A DNA stretch of 64,000 nt from Owenia fusiformis (GCA_903813345.2 CAIIXF020000202.1:34135-98134); one strand, 5' to 3'; counted from the first letter of the stretch, positions 31,193 to 42,406 are shown. Numbers and translations: made by a program. Notes: a model not told the origin generated them from the sequence alone.

Positions 31193-34100
31193 ATGAAAAT
31201 CCAGCCTCATTCACAAGAAAGTGGTAGAGTTGTTGAAAAATTCAATGGCACAGCAGCAAAGATTTTGGGAACCTTGATGATTGTCCTTGGGACACTATCC
31301 ATTGCTTTTGGGATCGCAGCTATGACAAGTTCTGCTGCTATGTATTTCATTGGTGCAGGGATATGGTGCGGGCTGTTGGTAAGTCAATGTTTCATTTCGT
31401 ACCGTTTTCAATATCTGGTTTTGCTTCTTTTAACAGAGGGCTTCATTTATAGTACACTTATTAGCTTGTTTGTTCAAAAATGCTTTTTAAGAATAAAGGA
31501 TATCGTTCTGACCATTACCGACCATTTACATTATTTAAAAACATTTCAAAGTTATTTGAAAGAATATTCTACATCATTTGTACACTTTTATTGAGGAAAA
31601 TGATTCACTTTACATAAACCAATCTGAGTTTTCTATTCACTCAAATATTAATTATTTGGCAGACACCAGAGGCGTCTTCTTCGACATAGAAGGTGCGTTT
31701 GACGCCGTCCCTCACTTTCTATTAATCAAAAATTTAAAATGATATGGTTTACCTCAAAGTATAAAGTACCTCTTTCAAATTTAAAGCTACCTGACTAACA
31801 GAAGATTGAACAGTCGTGTCAAAAATATGTCTCTCGGAGAAAGGCACAATAAATAGTGAGGTACCCCAGGGATCCATTATCTTTCCTCTTATATATAAAT
31901 GATCTACCTGATGTCATTAGAAATGGTAAAATAATCTTATATGCTGACGACAGTTCTATATTTTCTTAAAATGATAAGGACAGCAGTCGATCTAGTTGAG
32001 GAATCTTGACAAGTTGGCTGAATGGTCCGATTTGTGGAAGTTGAAATTCAAAGCATCTAAAAGTAAAGAGATCATATTTAGGAGTAGGTATCGTTTTAAG
32101 AGGCTGTTTGAGCCTGTTGCCATGATTGCTAAAACTATAGCAAGACATGATTCACATCGTCATTTGGGTATAATTTTAGAGGATAATCTGTCTTTCACCA
32201 TACAAATAAGCAGCTTTGTACGTATATTTTGATTATTTTCAATAAATACCGAAATATGAAGCCAATTTTTAAAAATAAATGGCATCGCTTTAAATCGTCA
32301 ACGTTTCTCTTACAACCTCATAGACTTCAAACATTGTATTAAGGGTTTCGCACAAGAGACACCACTTCATTATTTTCTTGACTATCCCCTCTATGTTGCC
32401 CAAAGAACAACTCTTTTCAGGGAATTAGGGAACATAGCCTCAACCAATAGACATAAACTTGTCAATCATAGAATTCATGGAAATAAAGATTCTTCATTCA
32501 TTGACAGCTCCACTCTATTTAATAATGTCCAGAAACTGTCTAACTTATTGCACGACATCTCAAAATTATATATGTAGACTCCTAGGGGATATAAAAGTGT
32601 AAACTGCAAACCCAAGGCAAAAAATAAGAAGCCAACTCGAGCCTTAATAAGAACACCCCATTTTATTGTACCCGCGAAACAATCTGAAAAAACTAGACGC
32701 AATACTTTATTTTCTTCTATTTTGAATGGAAGAGGGACACATTAACCGAAAAACTCAAAACCATTCAAATAAAGCGCGCGCATTTCCAAATATCATCATA
32801 AAAAACATTTATTTCCAAAGAAGACCCAAATTGACATTGATCACTTGAATTTAGACAGGCAAGCTGAAATAGTGCTTAATAAGAACAGATGTGATTTAAT
32901 TTTCCGTTACCACAAGTTTCAGCCATCAATGCATGTGTGGCTTTCGATGTCAGACAACCCAATACCTATTCTTTTCTTGCCCCCTTGCCCCCTACTTGAT
33001 CTCAGGGGGCAACTTGCACTCTACCTTGTAGGGATACCCATTTTAACATTATGACAAACTAAATGCAAAAAACTGGATACATTGTTATATAGTTGCTCTT
33101 CATATAAAAGTGAAACTAAAAAACTTATAGTGACAAACATTTCTAACTTTTTTTCCTTAATTGTACATAAACTTTTTATATTTGATGCGTGTGTTATATT
33201 GCATTTAATATGTGAAAATCGACACTGGCCACTGACTAAAATAGAACATAACATTAAAAAAAATTGGAGTTCAAGTATTGTACATTAGTGACAGATTTAT
33301 GGCACACTTGTGTTGATCATGAGTATTAGGGATATAAAACAGATAACTTCACACAATATCTAGCAAAACATATTTTATTGGCCACGTCAATGCGTGAATG
33401 TGAATTCTCAGATTACGCATTTACATTTTCTGAATGAACTTTACTATGTAACTTATTATTGGGAGATTAAGTTGATTCATCACTGATCTGTGTTGGCCTA
33501 CATTTGTGAATATCAAAATTATTTATCAGAGCCAACCCCAGTGTCCTGCTTAATAATCCCAATTCAACTTGCACTTCTGAAAAAATTGCGAATTTCAGCA
33601 AGAGTGTATTGACTTTACATGGGGATACAATTGACTTTAAACCTGCATAGCATCATGTATGATGTGACTCGCTCCGAGAGCTGCTTTCGCAGGAAGTAAG
33701 TATGATGATCATTGGGATAAATACAAAGTCAAATTTATCGAGTCCATTGGCTTTCAAGATGGGCTTTCGAGAAATCTCGCAAGCTTAACCAAGCCTTTTG
33801 AAATGTTTGGTTAGCTCTGTATACTTTTTTTGCAGTTCTTTGTACCAACTGGGATATTTGGCGTTGCTGCGGGCTTATCAAAATTAAAATGGTCGGTAAG
33901 TAACCCCCAATTACAGCAATATACTGTAAAAAGTAGACTGTATATATCAGGTGTCCCAAAAAAGTGTATTAGAAGTTTGAAAATCAAGGATTGAGAATCT
34001 CATAATGTTCTGTTATTCTTCAAACTTGTTCCATTAAAAGCAAAACAAAAATGCCTCACCGTTGGTACGTCATTGTGATGTGATACAGAGCCCCTCCTAT

Positions 34101-34624
34101 TTTAGCGGCGTTTGGGTCCCCAAAGCTGCCTCTGGGACAAGTTTGAAGAAAAACGGTGCGGTATGAGACTCACAATTCTTGATCTTCAAACATGTGGTAG
34201 GTCTGAAATTCAAATTAAATGTTTTTGAACGTGCATTGTTCATATGTAGTTGGACCCGCGTGAGCATAAATTGCGCCTGATCTCTTGTCGGTGATATTCT
34301 ACGGTTATTCAGTATCGTTCAAATGATTCGATTCATCTATTTCTGAAAACCCTTATGAAAAAGCGGTTCACTTTTTATCGGACACTTGACACGTTTTTTC
34401 ATTACAGATCATCACATTCTTGGTATTGTCTATTGTGATGGCAAGTATTGCCTCTCTCTTTATTACAGATCATCACATTCTTGGTATTGTCTATTGTGAT
34501 GGCAAGTCTTGCCTGCCTCTCTTTATTAGTTATCTCTTCAAATGGAATTTCAAACGATCTTATGAACCAATCTAACTGCAACAATCATGACATCGTACCC
34601 ACTCCCGAATATTGCTATACACAG
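31193..34624 (+). CDS. MS4A-like four-pass membrane protein, gene A (3' part lost in gap)
   Basis: Three coding exons are visible: 31193-31378 (exon begins 31188 after TTCTTCAG; 62 codons), 33836-33895 (20 codons) and 34469-34624 (52 codons), all phase 0 with GT/AG borders. The product resembles CD20/MS4A tetraspans: KILGTLMIVLGTLSIAFG is TM1, YFIGAGIWCGLL plus FFVPTGIFGVAAGL form TM2 (MS4A-type G-x-x-x-W-x-G and PTG-x-x-G signature), SKLKWS is the cytosolic turn, and IITFLVLSIVMASLACLSLL is TM3. A loop with Cys residues follows (SNCNNHD...EYCYTQ). TM4 and the C-terminal tail, present in gene B, should lie downstream but the 500-N gap starts at 34684. Intron 2 holds LINE remains. A 61-bp tandem duplication copies the exon-4 acceptor. 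The product is probably a plasma-membrane protein; function not inferable. Confidence 0.75.
31655..32565 (+). pseudogene. Decayed LINE reverse transcriptase in intron 2
   Basis: Scattered across frames are GVFFDIEGAFDAVPH (RT block with first Asp), SYLTNRRLN, a VPQGSI-type block near 31860, LYADDSSIF (intact YADD, near 31940), LAEWSDLWKLKFKASKSKE and HRHLGIILEDNLSF. Then a C-terminal block ETPLHYFLDYPLYVAQRTTL appears near 32360. This is the normal order of a Jockey/CR1-type ORF2. Numerous frameshifts and stops and a missing 5' end show an old copy. It sits in intron 2 of MS4A-like gene A in the same orientation. Confidence 0.75.
32566..33835. other. Intronic DNA, no further gene recognised
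   Basis: The rest of intron 2 of MS4A-like gene A. AT-rich, with several short frames that share no recognisable motif. It ends with a polypyrimidine tract and TGCAG at 33831-33835, the acceptor of the next exon. Confidence 0.5.
33950..34195. mobile_element. Short inverted-repeat element in intron 3
   Basis: CAGGTGTCCCAAAAAAGTG near 33950 resembles a mariner-type end. GAAGTTTGAAAATCAAGGAT near 33973, followed by CTCATAATG and CTTCAAACTTGT, is mirrored at 34136-34195 (ACAAGTTTGAAG, CATGAGACTC, TTGATCTTCAAAC). No coding content. Confidence 0.55.
34402..34523 (+). repeat. 61-bp tandem duplication spanning a splice acceptor
   Basis: The block TATTACAG/ATTACAG, then ATCATCACATTCTTGGTATT, then GTCTATTGTGATGGCAAG occurs twice with period 61, so acceptors lie at 34407 and 34468. 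Gene B has only one copy. Using the second acceptor gives a frame homologous to gene B; the first adds 61 bases and shifts the frame. Differences in the tail (ATTGCCTCT versus CTTGCCTGC) suggest the copies are not a simple sequencing stutter, although the nearby gap leaves some doubt. Confidence 0.85.
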
Positions 34625-34683
34625 GTGGGCTATATTCTCGATTTAATCAACAAATTCTTTCATATTAGAAATATTCATAGTAG

Positions 34684-35183
34684 NNNNNNNNNNNNNNNNN
34701 NNNNNNNNNNNNNNNNNNNNNNNNNNNNNNNNNNNNNNNNNNNNNNNNNNNNNNNNNNNNNNNNNNNNNNNNNNNNNNNNNNNNNNNNNNNNNNNNNNNN
34801 NNNNNNNNNNNNNNNNNNNNNNNNNNNNNNNNNNNNNNNNNNNNNNNNNNNNNNNNNNNNNNNNNNNNNNNNNNNNNNNNNNNNNNNNNNNNNNNNNNNN
34901 NNNNNNNNNNNNNNNNNNNNNNNNNNNNNNNNNNNNNNNNNNNNNNNNNNNNNNNNNNNNNNNNNNNNNNNNNNNNNNNNNNNNNNNNNNNNNNNNNNNN
35001 NNNNNNNNNNNNNNNNNNNNNNNNNNNNNNNNNNNNNNNNNNNNNNNNNNNNNNNNNNNNNNNNNNNNNNNNNNNNNNNNNNNNNNNNNNNNNNNNNNNN
35101 NNNNNNNNNNNNNNNNNNNNNNNNNNNNNNNNNNNNNNNNNNNNNNNNNNNNNNNNNNNNNNNNNNNNNNNNNNNNNNNNNNN
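34684..35183. other. Assembly gap of 500 N
   Basis: Exactly 500 N. The round size suggests a nominal gap of unknown true length. It probably hides the last two coding exons of MS4A-like gene A and the left part of the foldback element whose right part starts at 35184. Confidence 0.95.
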
Positions 35184-35703
35184 TTAGTTTATTTGATGAA
35201 TACTAAAGTTACAGCGCTTCAAAGGCATTTTTGAAAAATTTTCGTCTCCTGTGTTATTTCAATGGGAGAGGTTTTTGAAAAATAATTTTGACTTTAAAGC
35301 CCTATAACTTTGTTGGACCTGAAGAACCATTAATTAATTTTTTGTTACATAAAGTTAGCAAATTCAATTTTCTGCCCAACTCGTATTTTTTGCAAGGACT
35401 CGGATGGACGGATATACAGTCATATGACTTACGGCAAACCTACCACTTCCCATTGATTAAGATGTGAACATGTCGATTTTCAAAAATTCATCAAATTTAT
35501 CATCAATTTTCGACTTATTGTAATTAAAGAAAAAAATGAGAAAATTTGGAGGTATTTGAAATAAAGTCTTATTACGTTTCTAACAACAGTATAAGCATTT
35601 TCATCGCAGGTTAAGTAAATAAAAATTCAAAGGAAAAGAGGCTCTAACACGTAGTTCAACGGGGGAGCTAAGGTTACCAAACTTATGGAGGGGAGTGTAT
35701 GTA
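35184..35703. mobile_element. Partial mariner-type foldback element, copy 1
   Basis: Begins inside the gap with TTAGTTTATTTGATGAATAC and continues parallel to 37760-38257 (TTACAGCGCTTCAAAG, ATAACTTTGTTGGACCTGAA, GCAAGGACTCGGATGGA). It ends GGAGCTAAGGTTACCAAACT, then TTATGGAGGGGAGTG before TA at 35699. Right arm only. Confidence 0.7.
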
Positions 35704-36375
35704 TAACCTTTAAGCTTAGGAAGGTTCATAAAGTTATCCGATTTTTTTTGCTCGAGAAGCTCTGTATTGGCACGAGACGAAGTCGAGTTTTTATCGTGTG
35801 ATCTTAGGCCAATACATTTTACTTTAGAGATAATCCCTAGGAAACATTTTGTATTTTCTGTATTGCTATTGAGATTGCCCCCTCCGTACCAATGTTTTCT
35901 GTATTGATACGTGGATGATCAATGGAGACAATCTCAGTAGCGATGAATACAAATTAGTACAGCATAAAAAAAATTAGGGCTACATTTTACAGATCCTACC
36001 ATTAATTTTTGGTATTCATGGTTTCAAGTTTTAAGTGAAGGATTTATTCATAATCATATGACAATTAAATTCTTGACAATTAAATTAATTCTGGACAAAC
36101 TACCTTGACAATGGTTATATCTCACCAAGCAGTATGCGGATTAAAACCTGCAAGCAAGAAGTCAAATAGGCTCTAATGACAGAGTAGCAATAAAAAATCA
36201 AGAATTCCCAAATAAGTAACCTGAGACTAATGTTAGTCTCAAAAGTAACCAAGGGAACACTAGTTATGTTTGAGTTTGTTCCTTCTGAGAAATAAAAGCT
36301 TTTTATCAGTTCCTTTTAACAATCGTACTTTAAGTAGCAAAACACAAATATATTTCATGATATTTAAGTCAAATA
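35704..36375. repeat. Spacer with repeat shared with 59920-60130
   Basis: The part 35740-35985 (CTCGAGAAGCTCTGTATTGG, TTTTTATCGTGTGATC, TTCTGTATTG, GGAGACAATCTCAGTAGC) matches the core of the palindromic element at 59585-60575. The rest is unrecognised. Confidence 0.5.
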
Positions 36376-36379
36376 TTTT

Positions 36380-36560
36380 AAGCAATACATTATTTGGATT
36401 AGGCAGGTTTACGCCCAACCTTGCAGTCCAAGGCGAGATGGGGTGGACATCGGCGCCATATGAAAAACGGATTAAGAAAACAAATAGGTTAACTTGCGAC
36501 TTCAGTCTCCAGGTGTCGAAGTCTCAATTCGTTGACCAACCATATTTACAATTGGAATAT
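36380..36560 (+). pseudogene. Probable LINE fragment with RFTPNLAVQGEMGW block
   Basis: The frame starting at 36270 contains FGLGRFTPNLAVQGEMGWTS followed by Arg/Lys-rich sequence and RLTCDF. A [R/K]-x-TPN-x-A-x-x-G-[D/E]-MGW block is one I associate with the C-terminal part of certain LINE ORFs in aquatic animals. The upstream 35 codons are unrelated. Without a search this remains a moderate call. Confidence 0.45.
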
Positions 36561-37432
36561 TTTGTCTTTGTGCCATAGAGTTATTTCATATATGCCATCT
36601 ATTTTATATCATATCTAATATGTATTATGTAAAATGAATTCAATAATAACATGCCACCTTTTAATAGATTGTGAACTATTTCATGTAATAACACAAAATC
36701 ATTTCTTTTTCAAAATGGCGAATTGAAATATTGTAAACATTTAAAAAGATCCATTCATGGTTAAACATATTATTTTTATTCTTAACGTTTCTGAAATTGT
36801 ATCCAGTTTTATGAAATTTAGATGAAGAGAGTTTTAATTCTTAATGACTCAATTCATATCAAAATGTTTCAACGAAAATTAAAGTTCGTCTGGTTAGGTC
36901 ATTATTAGTTCTTTTGAATCATACTTCCATTATGTTTCATCAAGTATAATTTGTATAGAGTATGCTTTGTAATTTATGTATATCTTACTATAACTTATCT
37001 AACATTACATTTCAAAACATGAAATCTAAACACCCCCTGGAAGTCCTTTTCATGTCTCTGTAAATATTTATATGTGTGAAAACTACACTTAAATAAAAAA
37101 TGAATTAAAGTTGAGAAAATAGAATTTATCTCCTCACTGCAAAAGCCTGTTACTGGATGTTAAAACGATTGAAAGATTTTATTCACAAACCATGATGATA
37201 TGATGGTATGTGTTTTTACAAAGTGTCTTAAATGCCCGTATGGGGTTTGTGATGATTTTAATTGTGTAACATCGTTTTATAATTTTGTCCACTCTATAAT
37301 AAAATTACGGTAAATAGATAATAAATTACTTGTATCGCTGATTGAGAACAATACGCGTTATAGGCTATAGCAATTTATAGAGTAAAACTATGGTAGAAAA
37401 CGTCAAACTTATTTAAACTTTTAAAACAAATG
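36561..37432. other. AT-rich DNA, nothing recognised
   Basis: No coding block or inverted repeat was seen up to the TA that flanks the next foldback element. Confidence 0.4.
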
Positions 37433-38257
37433 TACACTCCCCTCCATAAGATTGGTAACCTTAGCTTAACGTGTAAAAGCCTCTTTATGTTTGAATTTTT
37501 ATTTACTTAACTGTCGATGAAATAACTTATAATATTAATGGAAAGGTCACTTGACTTTATTTTCAATACCTCAAAATTTTCTCAAATTTTTCCTCGATTA
37601 CAATAGGTCGAAAATTTTTGAAAATCGTCATTCCCATGTAATCCAATGGGAAATGAAGGGTTCGGGGCAAATCAGAAATCAGGATATCTTTTCAATAAAA
37701 GATTCAGCAAAAAATATTTTTATATAGAAAATTGAATTATCCAACTTTTTTGTACACTTAGTGTTTAGTTTATTTGATGAATACTAAAGTTACAGCGCTT
37801 CAAAGTCATTTTTGAAAATAGAAAATGATTTTTCGCCTCTTGTTTTTTCAATGGGAGAGTTTTTTAAAAACAATTTTGACTTTAAAGCCCTATAACTTTG
37901 TTGAACCTGAAGAAACATATCAATTTTTGTTAAATAAAGTTAGCAAATCCAATTGCCTGCCTAACTCGTTTTTTGCAAGGACTCGGATGGATGGATATTC
38001 TGTCATATGACTTTTCACATTGGTAAGCATGTGAAAGTCGATTTTCAAAAAATTCATCAAATTTATCATCAATTTTCGACTTATTGTGATCAACGAAAAA
38101 AATTAAGAAAATGTGTAGGTATTGGAAATAAAGTCAAATTACGTTTCCATCAATAGTACATCATCACAGGTTAAGTAAATAAAATTCAAAGGTAAAGAGG
38201 CTTTAACATATAGTTCAATGGGGAGCTAAGGTTGCCAAACTTATGGAGAGGAGTGTA
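37433..38257. mobile_element. Mariner-type foldback element, copy 2 (complete)
   Basis: Ends TACACTCCCCTCCATAAG (37433) and CTTATGGAGAGGAGTGTA (38257) are inverted, consistent with a TA duplication around CACTCCCCTCC ends. Arms of about 200-250 bp follow on both sides (GGTAACCTTAGC and GCTAAGGTTGCC, TTTATTTACTTAA and TTAAGTAAATAAA, and a CGAAAATTTTTGAAAATCG region). The 825-bp element has no transposase. Relatives are at 35184 and 52988. Confidence 0.8.
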
Positions 38258-38411
38258 TTTGTTGTACGTGATGAGAAACAAATCCGAATTCAGATTGATA
38301 ATTAGATTAAAGGTTTTACCTAAAATACTAGAAATCTAAGAAATTTTCACTTCAGTCAATAAATCATTGTAAAAATAAACTCTGTTTATGATAAGAACTT
38401 TCTTTCTACTT

Positions 38412-39090
38412 AACACCCCAGTCACATTTGTCGCACGGCGGCCGCAAGTCGACCGCAGATCAATTAAATCGGTGAATTTCTGCGGCGAGCGTAGAAATAC
38501 TACGCTCGCCTTGCGGCCTCCATACGGCGTATGCCGATTTTTACAGGCCGCAGGGAAGGCGTAGAAATTATAACTCGGAGTTATAATATTTGTTCATTTC
38601 TGAGGTCCCCGTAGAAATCAACTGGCTCAACAAGATTGAATCATTATTTGTCAATGTTTCACGATCGCTTTTCATTTGATATTACATCCCAGCACTATGA
38701 ATAACATATATAAATTGTCCCGATGTAAATAAAATGAAAAAAAGTATTATTTATCAACAGAAATTTAAAATTCACCGTGCGGCTGCCGTGGGAAATGTGA
38801 CTGCAAAAGTATGAGAGCGTAGAAATTCCACGGCGAGCGTAGAAATGTTACTGGCCGCAGAAATGATAGACCGCAAGGTTGACGTAGGAAATCAGGGACC
38901 TCAGAAATGAACAAATATTATAACTCCGAGTTATAATTTCTACGCCTTCCCTGCGGCCTGTAAAAATCTGCATACGCCGTACGGAGGCCGCAAGGCGAGT
39001 GTAGTTTTTCTACGCTCGCCGCAGAAATTCACCGATTTAATTGATCTGCGGTCGACTTGCGGCCGCCGTGCGACAAATGTGACTGGGGTG
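38412..39090. mobile_element. GC-ended palindromic MITE, copy a (double-ended)
   Basis: Starts CACCCCAGTCACATTTGTCG after TAA and ends with the exact complement, CGACAAATGTGACTGGGGTG, before TAA. At 679 bp it is longer than the 490-bp norm because the usual right end (CCTGCGGCC type) has been replaced by an inverted copy of the left end. Internal words GCGTAGAAA, CGGCGAGCGTAG and the palindrome TATAACTCGGAGTTATA appear in both arms. The centre, near 38640-38760, is AT-rich. Confidence 0.85.
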
Positions 39091-39117
39091 TAAAGGTCGG
39101 GTCCAAAATAACGCTAA

Positions 39118-39453
39118 CACCCCAGTCACATTTGTCGCACGGCGGCTGCAAGTCGACCGCAGATCAATTAAATCGGTGAATTTCCGCGGCGAGCGTAGAA
39201 AAACTACGCTCGCCTTGCGGCCTCCGTACGGCGTATCCAGTTTTTTACAGACCGCAGGGTCGCCGTAGAAATTATAACTCGGAGTTATAATATTTCTTCA
39301 TTTCTGAGGTTCCCGTAGAAATCAACTGGTTCAACAAGATTGAATCATTATTTGTCAATGTTTCACGATCACGTTTTATTTGATATTACATCTTAGCACT
39401 ATGAATAACATAAATTGTCCTGATGTAAATAAAATGAAAAAAAGTATTATTAA
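39118..39453. mobile_element. Palindromic MITE, copy b (left half)
   Basis: CACCCCAGTCACATTTGTCG at 39118 follows TAA. The copy runs to the AT-rich centre (ATGAAAAAAAGTATTAT), where the next copy begins, so copy c landed in the middle of copy b. The remaining right half of b is not clearly found downstream. Confidence 0.75.
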
Positions 39454-39757
39454 CACCCCAGTCACATTTGTCGCACGGCGGCCGCAGGTCGACCGCAGAA
39501 CAATTAAATCGGTGAATTTCTGCGGCGAGCGTAGAAAAACTACGCTCGCCTTGCGGCCTCCGTGCGGCGAATGCAGATTTTTACAGGCCGCAGGGAAGGC
39601 GTAGAAATTATAACTCGGAGTTATAATTTTTGTTCATTTCTGAGGTCGCCGTAGAAATCAACAGCCCGTAGCCAGACCGCAGAAAGGTCGCACGGTGGCC
39701 GCACGTCGGGCTTGCGGTTGACTTGCGTCTGTCGTAGGGTTTTGATTATGTAATTAA
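39454..39757. mobile_element. Palindromic MITE, copy c (truncated, divergent interior)
   Basis: A standard left end and arm to about 39660, then diverged GC-rich sequence (AGCCCGTAGCCAGACCGCAG, GTCGCACGGTGGCCGCACGT) up to the next TAA. The right end is missing. Confidence 0.65.
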
Positions 39758-40247
39758 CACCCCAGTCACATTTCCTGCGGCCGCCGTACGGTCTATCATT
39801 TCTGCGGCCAGTTGCTTTTCTACGCTCGCCGCAGAATTTCTGCGCTCTCATACTTTTGCAGTCACATTTCCCACGGCAGCCGCACGGTGAATTTTAAATT
39901 TCTGTTGATAAATAATACTTTTTTCATTTTATTAACATCAGGACAATTTATAAATGTTATTCATAGTGCTAGGATGTAATATCAAATGAAAAGTGATCGT
40001 GAAACATCGACAAATAATGATTCAATCTTGTTGAGCCAGTTGATTTATACGGGGACCTCAGAAATAAACAAATATTATAACACCGAGTTATAATTTCTAC
40101 GCCTTCCCTGCGGCCTGTAAAAATCTGCATTCGCCGTACGGAGGCCGCAAGGCGAGCGTAGTTTTTCTACGCTCGCCGCAGAAATTCACCGATTTAATTG
40201 TTCTGCGGTCGACTTGCGGCCGCCGTGCGACAAATGTGACTGGGGTG
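39758..40247. mobile_element. Palindromic MITE, copy d (full length, reversed)
   Basis: Starts with the right-end type CACCCCAGTCACATTTCCTG and ends with the left-end type CGACAAATGTGACTGGGGTG, so it lies in the opposite orientation to copies a-c. At 490 bp it is a complete unit, flanked by TAA on the left and TTA on the right. Confidence 0.8.
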
Positions 40248-40764
40248 TTAGGAAACACGTTTTTAGGTCAGGTTTTCTATCATATCTTTGCTGCATCTTC
40301 TATCATATCTTTGCTGTGAACACAAGGCAATACTGTTACATGGCGCTTGTTGTACCTCAAAGACTCAGGTTGGGTTATCTGAGAATGCAGCTGAGGCGAG
40401 TGCAAAGTGATCGGGATTACCTTATAGCTGCTCTCTAGATGCTGAAAGGGTAGCTCTACTAGCCCCTTTTTAAAATGGGAAAAGATAATGTACTCCAGAT
40501 TTTGATGATTTCAATATGATTTTAAAGGCCAGCGTTATGTTATGTATGAAAAACGCAACCTGTTGATGTAAATATGCTTTTAAAAAAATATTGAAAATTG
40601 TAACGTACTCACATAGAAATAATGTGGTAATGAAGGATACAATACAATACACATTACATTTATTCTGAAAGATGTCTGAGCCAAGAGCATTCCAATTTAA
40701 GATAATTTGATTTGTTCATTTTGATTTGTTTTGAATTTTTTACTGTAGATATTCTGCTTTCATT
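40248..40764. other. DNA between MITEs, short unassigned frame
   Basis: A small plus-strand frame at 40340-40438 (MALVVPQRLRLGYLRMQLRR...) is basic and near the MADF exon. It could be a remnant of an autonomous partner element, but I cannot support that from motifs. The remainder is AT-rich. Confidence 0.3.
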
Positions 40765-41007
40765 CTACTGACCATTCCATTTAATATCTGTTGCCAACTC
40801 GGCCAACTTTGCCTCCTTTAGTTTGTTATTGCGATAGTTCTCATGCCGGAGATCAAATAGATATGGATGTCCCTCATAGAATTCTACTATTTTCTGGGTG
40901 ACAGAGAAATCATCTTCATCACCCGAATCATCAAGGATGGCATTCTTTTTGTTCCTTTCTTTTGATACGTGTTCTTTGGAGGCATGGTGAGTGAAATGTA
41001 ATCGCAT
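40765..41007 (-). pseudogene. MADF-domain exon, probable transposon-derived DNA-binding protein
   Basis: The frame contains KIVEFYEGHPYLFDLRHENY and then NNKLKEAKLAELATDI, which fits the start of a MADF/Myb-SANT-like domain (acidic linker SGDEDDF, hydrophobic helix with E-x-HP-x-L-x-D, Y-R-N). The frame stops 5 codons later, but GTCAGT at the end of the homology (about 40777) could be a splice donor. A second ATG in another frame (MPPKNTYQKK) just upstream of the acidic part suggests a frameshift. MADF proteins are the second gene of PIF/Harbinger transposons, and this exon lies inside a cluster of MITEs with TAA/TTA flanks. It could instead be a host MADF gene exon. Confidence 0.5.
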
Positions 41008-41129
41008 TTACTACAGTTGTCATAATATGGGGCCACATTTAAGGTCACTGATACCACAACAACCTCTATATAAAAGATATATATTACTATTGGTCAATAT
41101 TTCACTCAACACTCTTTATTTCATATAAG

Positions 41130-41486
41130 ATCCTACATGTAGACCTATAAATAACATTTATAAATTGTACTCACAATATATGATGTAAATGAAATCAAAA
41201 TGAGTATCAATGTTTCTATTAAAAGTGCGTACGCCTGTTGTAGAGGCCAAAAGGCAGAACGATCAACGTACGTTTGCCGCAGAGACACATTGCATATGCC
41301 CTTGTATCTGCAAAAAACTACGCTCTCCGCAGGGTGACCGTACGGTGACCTTGCGTCACCATTTATGTCGTGGAAAATGTGACTGCAAAAGTATGAGAGC
41401 GTAGAAATTCTGCGGCGAGCGTAGAAAAGCAACTGGCCGCACAAATGATAGACCGCACGGCGGCCGCAGGAAGTGTGACTGGGGTG
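41130..41486. mobile_element. Palindromic MITE, copy e (old, 5'-truncated)
   Basis: From about 41150 the AT-rich centre of the family is recognisable (AATAACATTTATAAATTGTA, GATGTAAATGAAAT). Then GAGCGTAGAAATTCTGCGGC and the right end ACGGCGGCCGCAGGAAGTGT lead to GACTGGGGTG at 41486. More diverged than the other copies. Confidence 0.7.
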
Positions 41487-41489
41487 TAA

Positions 41490-41980
41490 CACCCCAGTCA
41501 CATTTGTCGCACGGCGGCCGCAAGTCGACCGCAGAACAATTAAATCGGTGAATTTCTGCGGCGAGCGTAGAAAAACTACGCTCGCCTTGCGGCCTCCGTA
41601 CGGCGTATGCAGATTTTTACAGGCCGCAGGGAAGGCGTAGAAATTATAACTCGGAGTTATAATATTTGTTCATTTCTGAGGTCCCCGTAGAAATCAACTG
41701 GCTCAACAAGATTGAATCATTATTTTTCAATGTTTTACGATCATTTTTCATTTGATATTACATCCTAGCACTTTGAATAACATTTATAAATTGTCCTGAT
41801 GTAAATAAAATGAAAAAAACTATTATTTATCAATAGAAATTTAAAATTCACCGTGCGGCTGCCGTGGGAAATGTGACTGCAAAAGTATGAGAGCGCAGAA
41901 ATTCTGCGGCGAGCGTAGAAAAGAAACTGGCCGCAGAAATGATAGACCGCACGGCGGCCGCAGGAAATGTGACTGGGGTG
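41490..41980. mobile_element. Palindromic MITE, copy f (full length)
   Basis: CACCCCAGTCACATTTGTCG to GCAGGAAATGTGACTGGGGTG, 491 bp, abutting copy e with only TAA between them. Left and right ends have the standard two types. Confidence 0.85.
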
Positions 41981-42358
41981 TTATGTGTTATGCACTCTAG
42001 GTAAAGAAGAGCTCCTTTAGAGGTAAATAGTCATATGGATTTGTAAAAAATATATAACTTGTAGTTGTAGAACCCCTCCCCAATGTTGAAAAGAGGGTAT
42101 AGTCAATTTTACCATTTTGCAGAATTTAAAGTTTGAAATAAATACAAACCAAAGCATTAAAACAACCAGATGCTGAAATAACGAATCGAACGTCATACTA
42201 AGAATACTTCCAATACTGCCAATGTCTAGACTATGCCAACCTCTCTAAAGAGCATTTCTCATACCCGATAATAAAATCTACAGGGTACTATAGGACACCT
42301 TTATATCGCAGACACTAATAATGATATTGACTGAAATTTGCAGGAAGTATTCTCAGAA

Positions 42359-42370
42359 GAAAAAGAAACA
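42359..42370 (+). promoter_or_regulatory. ISRE-like GAAAAAGAAACA upstream of nucleotidyltransferase 2
   Basis: Matches the IRF-binding pattern GAAA-NN-GAAA and lies about 40 bp before the TATA box. Copy 1 has the related GAAAGAAGAAAA, with a 3-base spacer, at the matching place. Purine-rich runs are common in AT-rich DNA, so this is a motif match only. Confidence 0.35.
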
Positions 42371-42406
42371 CAAGTGGTACTGGTTAAACATTAATTTAAC
42401 AGGACC

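Noticed and set aside
34448-35206. 252-codon frame running through the gap
   Set aside because: Most of it is N; only the first part (34469-34624) is supported as an MS4A-like exon with a donor at 34625.
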